DNA of 5,134 bases from Desulfobulbaceae bacterium UBA5628 (GTDB taxonomy: Bacteria > Desulfobacterota > Desulfobulbia > Desulfobulbales > Desulfurivibrionaceae). This document shows positions 1 to 5,134 of the stretch, in pieces. The notes under the pieces are model-generated. The model saw only the letters and a list, made by a program, of their open reading frames with translations. It searched no databases and was not told the origin of the DNA. The stretch is from assembly GCA_002421565.1 (NCBI GenBank), contig DIKC01000092.1, positions 1-5,134 on the forward strand, in the 5' to 3' direction. A program made the position numbers and the translations under genes. Numbering within the stretch: position 1 is the first letter of the stretch; each line of letters starts with the position of its first letter.

Positions 1-88
1 CCCGGCCGGCGCCCCGCCCTTGGCCGGCCCGCCCCTGAGCTTCGCCATCCCCGGCCAGAGCAGCCGTTTTGACGTTTATCTCCGATAG
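1..88 (+). CDS. 3' end of an unidentified protein-coding gene (partial)
   Basis: The reading frame starting at base 2 is open from the window edge to a TAG at 86-88 and encodes about 28 residues, ending GQSSRFDVYLR. Its codons end mostly in G or C, like the real genes here, and this bias drops sharply just after the stop. The other two plus frames also stop early (38 and 72) and give arginine/proline-rich peptides typical of out-of-frame GC-rich DNA. The visible part is Pro/Ala/Gly-rich followed by a short beta-strand-like end. The ending loosely recalls the last strand of a histidine-kinase ATPase domain, but the residues before it do not fit, so no function is assigned. The gene lies just upstream of the kinase gene on the same strand, with a gap of about 58 bp if the kinase starts at 147. 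Confidence 0.5.
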   Translation, partial: PAGAPPLAGPPLSFAIPGQSSRFDVYLR

Positions 89-146
89 AAACATACTGCT
101 TGCGATCCTCCTTGGTCATCGTTTACAAGTAAAGAAATCTTCAAAA

Positions 147-2117
147 ATGAGCTGGGAGAATATCCTCTTCATGCTTACCGACAAACGGCTACGTACCATC
201 CTGATCATCGCTATCCTGCAGGGGTTGTTGCTCCTGGCCGGGGTGTTGCTGCTCGTCCATCCGGCGGTGCTGAAAACCGTTTCCGATCATGCCCAAGATG
301 AATCGGTCCGGGTAGCCAGCCATCTGATTGAAATGCTCCGCCCCCAGGAACAACTAATCCAGCATCATGCCCCCTCCCCGGACTTTATCGCCAACTGCCA
401 TCAGGTTCGCCAGGACTTCAATCTGGTCAAAATCAAATTCTTCGACACCACCGGGCTTACCATCTTTTCCACCGATCCGGCCGATATCGGGGCGCGCAAC
501 ACCCACCCCTTTTTCCGGGATCAGGTGATGGCCGGTGAAATTGTCGCCAAGACCGTTCATCATGACAAACCCAGCCTGGAACAGGAAAAATTCCATGAGT
601 ATCTGGTGGAAACCTATGTGCCGTTAATGGAACAGGGCCGCTTCCTGGGCGCTTTCGAGATCTATTACGATATCAGCGACCGTCTGAACCATTTGGAACG
701 AATCCTCAACCTGTCCCTCATGGCCTTGATCCTCACCATTATGATTTTCTGGGGTGGGCTGATTCTGGCTCTGCGTCAGGCCGGGAAAAACCTGATCATG
801 CTGGAAGAAAGCAAAAACCGCCAGGAGCGCAACAACCGCTTGCTGGCCGCGATCAAGGATGTGCAATGCGGGTTCATTGCCCGGGCCGGAGGGGAGGAAA
901 CCTGCCCGGCCCTGCTTGAGCTTCTGGTTTCGCTAAGCGGCAGCCGACTCGGCTTTGTCGGCGAGGTGCAACGGGACCAACAGAGCGACCAGCCGTTGCT
1001 GGTCTGGCACGCGCTCACCCCCAATGCCTGGGAAGAGACAAGCCCGGAGTTGGCGACGAAATTCAAACGGGAAGGAATGGTTATCCGCAATCTCAAGAAT
1101 CTCATCGGGCAGGCGGTGCTGACCGGCCAGGTGGTGCTGAGCAACGACCCGGCCGCTGACCCTCGACGAGGCGGCCTGCCGGCCGGGCATCCGCCCCTGA
1201 CCTCCTTCATGGGTCTTCCCCTCAAGAACGGCGCCGAGGTGATCGGAATGGCGGGACTGGCCAACCGACCGGGCGGTTACAGCCAAAACGACGTCGAATA
1301 CCTTGCCCCCCTGATTCAGGTGGTCGCCAACCTGCTCAACGCCCGTCGCAACACCTCGCGCCAGCAGCACCTGCTAAAGGAGATGCGTCAGGATGAAAGC
1401 CTCAAATCCCTGGGTACCCTGGCCGGCGGCATTGCCCACGACTTCAACAATCTGCTGACCGGCATCTTGGGCAACATCTCCCTGGCTAAACGCTTGGTCG
1501 AGAACAAGAACGAACAAGACGAACTGATCCCGGTGCTGAATAACGCCGCCACTGCCAGCCGCCATGCCGCGGATCTGGTCGCCCAACTGCTGCTCTTTGC
1601 CAGAGGGGAACGGAGACGCCAGAATGCGATCCAGATCCAACTGGCACCGCTGATCCGGGAAACGGTGGGGGTGGCGCTGGCCGACTGCCCGCAGATCAAA
1701 CCGGTCTTTTTCTTCTCACTTGATCTGTTGCCGATAACGGGCGATCCGGGGCAACTGCGCCAACTGGTAAGCAATCTGATCCGTAACGCCTGCGAGGCAA
1801 TGCCGGAAGGAGGCTCCGTAACCATCCGCGCGGAAAACCTGCCTGCTCCGGAAGCAGGAGGTGAAGGGCAGCCCGCCGCCGGAGTGCGAATCACGGTTGA
1901 GGATGAAGGGCCCAGGATCCCGGAGGAGGCCCAGGCGCGGGTCTTTGAGCCCTATTTCTCCGGCAAGCCCCTGGACAGCCAAAAGGGACGCGGCCTGGGG
2001 CTGGCCATCTGCCAGGCGGTGGTCAAAGCGCACCGGGGAAGCCTCAAGATGGCATCCGCCCCCGGCCGGGGCACCATCTTCACCATCGACCTGCCCGCCG
2101 CCTCCCCTACCCTATAA
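147..2117 (+). CDS. Membrane sensor histidine kinase: Cache-like sensor, GAF, HisKA, HATPase
   Basis: This is an inner-membrane two-component sensor kinase of about 656 residues. A membrane segment (about 16-37) and a second one (about 187-209) enclose a periplasmic region with a single-Cache-like core (KIKFFDTTGLTIFSTD). A short helical linker leads to a GAF domain (about 240-398) of the subclass with DPRRGGLPAGHPPL and GLANRPGGY. HisKA follows, with H-box AGGIAHDFNNLL and phospho-accepting His431. The ATPase domain has the N-box (Asn547), G1 box DEGPRIP (Asp586), an FEPYFSGK segment, G2 GRGLGLAI (614-621) and G3 GRGTIFTIDLP. The HDFNN signature places it near NtrB-type kinases. In G1 the usual second Gly is Arg590. 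No receiver domain or adjacent regulator gene is visible, so the partner and the ligand are unknown. Start: the frame opens at a TTG at 69, but codons before 147 are AT-rich and rare and would overlap the upstream gene. ATG 147 has a coding-like sequence after it but no clear ribosome site; ATG 171 (648 residues) has GGGAG 12 nt upstream and is a real alternative. Confidence 0.9.
   Translation: MSWENILFMLTDKRLRTILIIAILQGLLLLAGVLLLVHPAVLKTVSDHAQDESVRVASHLIEMLRPQEQLIQHHAPSPDFIANCHQVRQDFNLVKIKFFDTTGLTIFSTDPADIGARNTHPFFRDQVMAGEIVAKTVHHDKPSLEQEKFHEYLVETYVPLMEQGRFLGAFEIYYDISDRLNHLERILNLSLMALILTIMIFWGGLILALRQAGKNLIMLEESKNRQERNNRLLAAIKDVQCGFIARAGGEETCPALLELLVSLSGSRLGFVGEVQRDQQSDQPLLVWHALTPNAWEETSPELATKFKREGMVIRNLKNLIGQAVLTGQVVLSNDPAADPRRGGLPAGHPPLTSFMGLPLKNGAEVIGMAGLANRPGGYSQNDVEYLAPLIQVVANLLNARRNTSRQQHLLKEMRQDESLKSLGTLAGGIAHDFNNLLTGILGNISLAKRLVENKNEQDELIPVLNNAATASRHAADLVAQLLLFARGERRRQNAIQIQLAPLIRETVGVALADCPQIKPVFFFSLDLLPITGDPGQLRQLVSNLIRNACEAMPEGGSVTIRAENLPAPEAGGEGQPAAGVRITVEDEGPRIPEEAQARVFEPYFSGKPLDSQKGRGLGLAICQAVVKAHRGSLKMASAPGRGTIFTIDLPAASPTL
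154..158 (+). promoter_or_regulatory. Possible ribosome binding site for the alternative kinase start at 171
   Basis: GGGAG lies 12 nt before the ATG at 171, a longer spacing than the usual 5-10 nt. It is the only Shine-Dalgarno-like sequence near the candidate starts: ATG 147 has only AAAGAA at 131-136 and TTG 69 has none. If used, the protein begins MLTDKRLR directly before the first membrane segment. Confidence 0.3.
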
Positions 2118-3320
2118 AACCGCAGCCGCCTTCTGGAGGGCGGCTTCGATCTGGCCCAGGCGCTCCTCGCTCAACTTGACCGGAATCGGATAGACCAGCA
2201 GGCGGTCGAGAATGGCGGCGGACTTGGGCAGGGCCTGGGGATCGTACTGGACCCGGCGGCGGCCGTCGGCCTCCTTGAAGGGCCAGCCGCTGTTGGCCAG
2301 GGTGGAACCGGCCAGGAGATGCTCCCACTTGGGGTAGTAATGCCAGGTGTTGCGGGCAAAATAGACCGCCCCGGCTCCGTTTTCCGCCAGCACCCCGTTG
2401 ACCCGGGCGGCGGTATCCCCATCCGGCAGGAAAAAGGCGAAAAAGGAGGCGTTGTCGCCGTCGGGATCAAGGACGGTGCGGAAGGTAACCCCCGGCAGGG
2501 CGGCGGCCACCAGCCGCCGGACCGCCTTTTTGTTCAGCCGCTGGGCCGCCAGAATCCCGTCCAGCTTGGCCAACTGGGCCAGGCCGATCGCCCCCTGGAG
2601 TTCCATCATCCGAAAGTTGAAGCCGACAAAGCTGCGCCCCTCGCCGCCCCGGCCGCCGGGATTGACGACATGGTCATGGCCGTGGTCGTGGTATTCGCTC
2701 ATCTTGCGCCACAGATCCTCGTCATTGGTGACGATCATCCCGCCCTCACCGGTGGTCATGGTCTTGACCGGATCAAAGGAAAAGGTGCCGCAGGCGCCGA
2801 AGGAGCCGCATTTACGGCCCTGGATCGCCGCCCCCGGCGCCAGGGCGGTGTCTTCGATCACCGGAATCCGGTGGCGGTCGGCAATCGCCTTGATCTCCTC
2901 GATCCGGGCCGGCACCCCCAGCATGTGAACCGGGATGATCGCCCTGGTGCGGGCGGTGATCTTCTTTTCCAGGTCGGCCGGTTCCATGTTGAGGGTTTCA
3001 TCGACCTCGCAAAAAACCGGGATGGCGCCGACGTCGAAAATCGCCTCCCAGGTGGCGACAAAAGTAAAGCCCTGGGTGATCACCTCGTCCCCCGGCCCGA
3101 CCCCCAAAGCGGTCAAGGCCACCTTGAGGGCGGCGGTGCCGGAGGTCACCGCCTGGGCATGCTTCACCCCGCAGTAGGCGGCAAATTCCTCCTCGAACCG
3201 GCGCACCTTGTAAATGCCGCGCCGTTCGTTGGGAAACTCGTAACGAAAGAGAACCCCGGTATCCAGCACCTCGGCGATTTCCTTTTTCTCCTCTTCTCCA
3301 AACACCTCAAAACCAGGCAT
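2112..3320 (-). CDS. kdnA: DegT/DnrJ/EryC1/StrS-family PLP aminotransferase, KdnA-like (Kdo8N synthesis)
   Basis: This is a complete 402-residue fold-type I sugar aminotransferase of the cytoplasm. Visible family features are the SGTAAL phosphate-site segment (60-65), Asp157 for the pyridine nitrogen, the Schiff-base lysine Lys186 in SFDPVK, TGEGG (190-194) and the GFNFRM segment (233-238). Its MPGFE-FG start, HGHDHV motif (213-218), RLNKKA, DPDGD and NTWHYYPKWEH segments match Shewanella KdnA as I remember it, which converts 8-oxo-Kdo to 8-amino-Kdo using glutamate as amino donor. Length is close to KdnA (about 393). The gene is second in an operon, 35 bp after the dehydrogenase gene, and has a good ribosome site (TAAGGAG, 8 nt from ATG). 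Its stop lies inside the 3' end of the convergent kinase gene. Oddity: residue 160, normally Gln or His contacting PLP O3', is Leu. Family membership is certain. The exact substrate is inferred; another sugar aminotransferase role remains possible. Confidence 0.85.
   Translation of the reverse strand: MPGFEVFGEEEKKEIAEVLDTGVLFRYEFPNERRGIYKVRRFEEEFAAYCGVKHAQAVTSGTAALKVALTALGVGPGDEVITQGFTFVATWEAIFDVGAIPVFCEVDETLNMEPADLEKKITARTRAIIPVHMLGVPARIEEIKAIADRHRIPVIEDTALAPGAAIQGRKCGSFGACGTFSFDPVKTMTTGEGGMIVTNDEDLWRKMSEYHDHGHDHVVNPGGRGGEGRSFVGFNFRMMELQGAIGLAQLAKLDGILAAQRLNKKAVRRLVAAALPGVTFRTVLDPDGDNASFFAFFLPDGDTAARVNGVLAENGAGAVYFARNTWHYYPKWEHLLAGSTLANSGWPFKEADGRRRVQYDPQALPKSAAILDRLLVYPIPVKLSEERLGQIEAALQKAAAVL
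2116..2145 (-). terminator. Weak candidate intrinsic terminator for the minus-strand operon
   Basis: A perfect 7-bp inverted repeat (AGCCGCC at 2124-2130 and GGCGGCT at 2139-2145, 8-nt loop) lies within the last codons of the aminotransferase gene. Reading the minus strand, it is followed by GCGG and then only four T (2119-2116). The T-run is short and offset, so termination would be weak. As the two convergent genes overlap, there is no other room for a terminator immediately between them. Confidence 0.3.
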
Positions 3321-3355
3321 CTTATTTTCTCCTTAGCTTGTTTAACGCTGAATGT

Positions 3356-4528
3356 TTATTCCCAGCCGTTGATCGCTTCCCGATAGATCGCCATCACCTC
3401 TTCCAGGGTCGGCTTACGGGGGTTGTTGGCCACCGGTCTGGTGACGGTAAGGGCGATCCGGGCCATCTCGGGAATCTCCTCGGCCGGAATCCCCAACTCC
3501 GCCAGGGTGCGGGGAATACCCACGTCGCCGTTCAAACGATAGACCGCCTCCACTGAGGCCTCGGCCGCCTCCCGCCGGTTCATCTCGCCGGTATCGACTC
3601 CCAGCACCTCGGCCAGGAGTGCAAAACGCTCCGGCGCCCCGATCAGATTGTAGGCCATCACATAGGGGAGCAATACCGCATTGGCCAACCCGTGGGGGAT
3701 GTTGAACATCCCGCCCAGGGGATAGGCCATGGCATGAACCAGCCCCACTCCGGCGGTGGCCAGGGCCTTGCCGGCCAGGAGACTGCCCAGGAGCATGGCG
3801 CCGCGGGCTTCGATATTGTCGCCGTTGGCATAGGCCTTGCTCAAGTTGCCGCCGATCAGATCGATGGCCTCCAGGGCGTACATATCGGAAATGGGATGGG
3901 CCTGGGTGGAAACATAGGCCTCCAGGGCGTGGGTCAGGGCGTCGATGCCGGTGGCGGCGGTGACGTGGGGCGGCATCGAGAGGGTCAGGGCCGGATCGAG
4001 AATGGCGGCGTCGGGATAAAGGGGATCGCCGTTCATCCCGGCCTTGGAAGCGGTTTTCTCGTTGATGAAGACGGCGGTGAAGGTAACCTCCGCCCCGGTG
4101 CCGGCAGTGGTGGGGACCATGATCTTGGGCGCCCCGGCCTTCTTGATCTTGCCCAGCCCGATGTAATCCTCGGCCTTGCCGCCGTTGGTGAGCAGGATGC
4201 TCACCGCCTTGGCCACATCCATGGCCGAGCCGCCGCCCACCCCGACCACGCAATCGCATTTGGCCTTTTTCGCCAGTTTGAGGCCATTGTCGGCCAATTT
4301 CAGGCCCGGTTCCGGGGCAACCTTGTCGTACACCTCAAAAGGCAGGGAGGCGGCAATAAGCGGAGCGGTAACCCGGGCCAGGAGTCCGGCCGCCGCCGCC
4401 CCCGGATCGATCACCAGAAAGACCTTGCTGCCGCCCAACTCCCGCACCAGCCCGGCCAGATCGTTGATGGTATCGACTCCGAAACGAATCCGGGTCGGCT
4501 GGGTAACGGTAAAAACCTTGCCATTCAT
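3356..4528 (-). CDS. Iron-type (class III) alcohol dehydrogenase, candidate Kdo C8 oxidase partner of KdnA
   Basis: This is a complete 390-residue cytoplasmic NAD(P)-dependent dehydrogenase of the Fe-ADH family. The N-terminal nucleotide-binding half has GVGGGSAMDVAKA (96-108) and PTTAGTGAEVT (139-149). Asp41 after the second strand corresponds to the NAD-selecting Asp of FucO. The C-terminal helical half carries all four expected metal ligands: Asp196 and His200 (GIDALTHALEAY), His265 (GLVHAMAYPLGG) and His279 (NIPHG). An active metal enzyme is therefore expected, with Fe or Zn. AAGGA lies 8 nt before the ATG. It is the first gene of the operon and the KdnA-like aminotransferase gene follows after 35 bp. 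That context suggests it oxidises a primary alcohol to the aldehyde used by the aminotransferase, as KdnB does with C8 of Kdo. By sequence alone it resembles general propanediol, ethanol or lactaldehyde-type dehydrogenases and is somewhat longer than Shewanella KdnB (about 355 from memory), so no symbol is given. Confidence 0.85.
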   Translation of the reverse strand: MNGKVFTVTQPTRIRFGVDTINDLAGLVRELGGSKVFLVIDPGAAAAGLLARVTAPLIAASLPFEVYDKVAPEPGLKLADNGLKLAKKAKCDCVVGVGGGSAMDVAKAVSILLTNGGKAEDYIGLGKIKKAGAPKIMVPTTAGTGAEVTFTAVFINEKTASKAGMNGDPLYPDAAILDPALTLSMPPHVTAATGIDALTHALEAYVSTQAHPISDMYALEAIDLIGGNLSKAYANGDNIEARGAMLLGSLLAGKALATAGVGLVHAMAYPLGGMFNIPHGLANAVLLPYVMAYNLIGAPERFALLAEVLGVDTGEMNRREAAEASVEAVYRLNGDVGIPRTLAELGIPAEEIPEMARIALTVTRPVANNPRKPTLEEVMAIYREAINGWE

Positions 4529-4605
4529 AAGCCACGTCCTTGGTTGAAGTCCATCTTTTTGGTTTTAAAAAAAGGCTGCTACTGCTAATCTTTGCCATTG
4601 CGCCG

Positions 4606-4635
4606 ATAGTACCCCGGCGGGCCTCATCAGGGCAA
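4606..4635 (-). promoter_or_regulatory. Weak candidate sigma-70 promoter for the dehydrogenase-aminotransferase operon
   Basis: Reading the minus strand, TTGCCC (4635-4630, 4 of 6 matches to the -35 consensus) is followed after 18 nt by TACTAT (4611-4606, 4 of 6 to the -10 consensus). Transcription would begin near 4599 and leave a leader of about 70 nt that includes the AT-rich tract. Both boxes are imperfect, so the call rests on position as much as sequence. Confidence 0.3.
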
Positions 4636-4652
4636 CCGGAATTCACCGGCAA

Positions 4653-4677
4653 GGGGACGGATTTCAAATCCGTCCCC
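4653..4677. repeat. Perfect 25-bp palindrome, REP-like
   Basis: The 12-base arm GGGGACGGATTT (4653-4664) is followed by one central C (4665) and its exact reverse complement (4666-4677). As RNA it could fold into a 9-bp GC-rich stem with loop TTTCAAA. Neither side carries a T-run, and it sits upstream of both divergent genes, so it is not a terminator. Its arm resembles GGGGACGGATTT-type palindromes that recur in many deltaproteobacterial genomes, some near REP-associated (IS200-like) transposases. That comparison is from memory. A role as a regulator binding site is the main alternative. Confidence 0.6.
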
Positions 4678-4719
4678 GATTCAAAAACAGCGACCAACCC
4701 CAAGGGATGGATAAAACAC

Positions 4720-5134
4720 ATGGAAATCAGCAGATCGGAGAAAAAACGGCAGGCGGCCCGGATTGAGAAGCTGGCCGGGGAACTGGCCGCCCTCTCGCCC
4801 AATGAGATCAAGGCCCTGCCGGCCGGCGATGAACTGCGGACCGCGTTGCGGGCGGCCCGCACCATGAAAGGCGGCGCCTTCCGCCGCCAGATCAAATTCC
4901 TGGCCGGGGAACTGCGCGAAATGGATTACGCCCCCCTGGCCGATTTTCTCGCGGCCCGCAAAGGTTCGCATTTGCGGGAACGGGAAGAATTCCACGAACT
5001 GGAAACCCTGCGTCAGGGGATCATCTCCGACGTGCTCCAGGCCATCGACGAGGCCCGCGGCCGGGATGAGGCCCCGCCCCCGGAGTGGCCCAGTCCGGCC
5101 CTGGATGAGGCCGCCAGCCGCTTCCCCGCCCTTG
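4720..5134 (+). CDS. darP: Ribosome biogenesis factor DarP (YjgA, DUF615), 5' part
   Basis: The first 138 codons are present and the frame runs off the right edge. The protein matches the DarP/YjgA family, which acts in late assembly of the 50S ribosomal subunit. It starts with the conserved ISRSEKKR segment, then a helix with IEKLAGELAALSPNEIKALPAGDELR, the basic segment MKGGAFRRQIKFLAGELRE (residues 49-67), and the FHELETLRQGIISD segment (91-104), each with a clear counterpart in E. coli YjgA (183 residues). The N-terminus lacks the acidic extension of the E. coli protein, as is plausible for a non-enteric homologue. The missing C-terminal part should hold the last basic helices. ATG 4720 is chosen because the conserved block begins right after it; GGGATGG (4704-4710) 9 nt upstream is a modest ribosome site. 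An ATG at 4707 is in another frame. The divergent operon is probably functionally unrelated. Confidence 0.85.
   Translation, partial: MEISRSEKKRQAARIEKLAGELAALSPNEIKALPAGDELRTALRAARTMKGGAFRRQIKFLAGELREMDYAPLADFLAARKGSHLREREEFHELETLRQGIISDVLQAIDEARGRDEAPPPEWPSPALDEAASRFPAL

Larger units (their letters stand above)
4529..4719. other. Divergent intergenic region between the dehydrogenase operon and darP
   Basis: These 191 bp separate two genes transcribed away from each other, so promoters for both should lie here. From left to right there are an AT-rich tract with TTTTAAAA (4563-4570), a candidate minus-strand promoter, two direct copies of ACCGG one helical turn apart (4635-4639 and 4645-4649), and a 25-bp palindrome. 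No convincing plus-strand promoter for darP was found. The plus frame of darP stays open back through the whole region (a TTG lies at 4540), but there is no in-frame ATG or GTG with a ribosome site, so this is judged accidental. Confidence 0.6.

Noticed and set aside
1..88. Reading the upstream gene tail as the end of another histidine kinase (PGQSSRFDVYL resembles a G3 box)
   Set aside because: The Pro/Ala/Gly-rich residues just before it do not fit the strand that precedes a G3 box, and the expected Gly is Ser. Too little is visible to support it.
2319..3386. A 355-codon open frame on the plus strand, antisense to the aminotransferase
   Set aside because: Long antisense frames are common opposite GC-rich genes. 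The translation has no recognisable domain and has shadow-like Gly/Asp/Arg/Pro-rich composition, while the minus strand encodes a clear full-length enzyme.
3692..4588. A 298-codon open frame on the plus strand, antisense to the dehydrogenase
   Set aside because: It is Gly/His/Asp-rich with no domain, and mirrors the codon bias of the dehydrogenase, whose motifs and metal ligands are all intact on the other strand.
4582..4600. A sigma-54 promoter on the minus strand (TGGCA followed by GCAG)
   Set aside because: The spacing between the GG and GC elements is one base too short and the TT before GC is missing; sigma-54 promoters tolerate spacing changes poorly.
4653..4677. An intrinsic terminator at the 25-bp palindrome
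   Set aside because: No T-run follows on either strand, and no gene ends nearby: both flanking genes start here and diverge.
4630..4719. A selenocysteine tRNA gene around the UCA-like anticodon arm
   Set aside because: No D-arm, long variable arm, T-loop consensus or pairing acceptor stem can be found on either side.
4540..4719. An N-terminal extension of darP from the TTG at 4540
   Set aside because: The frame is open, but the start is weak, the codons are AT-rich at first and the extension runs through the palindromic repeat. The conserved family block starts just after ATG 4720.

Overview
The window is GC-rich DNA, with third codon positions strongly biased to G or C, from a Gram-negative bacterium. 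A member of the Desulfobacterota (former Deltaproteobacteria) fits best. The reasons are a DarP (YjgA) homologue without the long acidic N-terminus of the enterobacterial protein, a membrane sensor kinase with a periplasmic domain, and an enzyme pair that appears to modify the lipopolysaccharide sugar Kdo. The taxonomic guess comes from sequence style only.

Layout, left to right. (1) Positions 1-88 hold the last codons of an unidentified plus-strand gene. (2) After a short AT-richer gap comes a complete plus-strand membrane sensor histidine kinase (147-2117): two membrane segments around a Cache-like sensor, then GAF, HisKA and HATPase domains. It has no receiver domain, and no response regulator is visible. 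(3) Convergent to it, overlapping by 6 bp, is a two-gene minus-strand operon read from right to left: an iron-type (class III) alcohol dehydrogenase (4528-3356), then a DegT-family PLP aminotransferase (3320-2112) that strongly resembles KdnA. (4) A 191-bp divergent intergenic region (4529-4719) holds a perfect 25-bp palindrome and a weak candidate promoter for the operon. (5) The 5' part of darP, a ribosome-assembly factor gene, runs off the right end on the plus strand.

Main interpretation. The dehydrogenase and aminotransferase together look like a Kdo8N module. In Shewanella, KdnB oxidises C8 of Kdo and KdnA transaminates the aldehyde, giving 8-amino-3,8-dideoxy-manno-octulosonate, which replaces Kdo next to lipid A. 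The aminotransferase assignment rests on extended similarity to KdnA as I remember it. The role of the dehydrogenase rests mainly on operon context, because by sequence it is a general class III alcohol dehydrogenase.

Two enzymes carry a substitution at an otherwise conserved active-site position, each explained by one base change: Leu for Gln/His at residue 160 of the aminotransferase, and Arg for the second Gly of the kinase G1 box (DxGxG). No stretch over 300 bases lacks a gene. No tRNA, rRNA, CRISPR array or transposase gene was seen.
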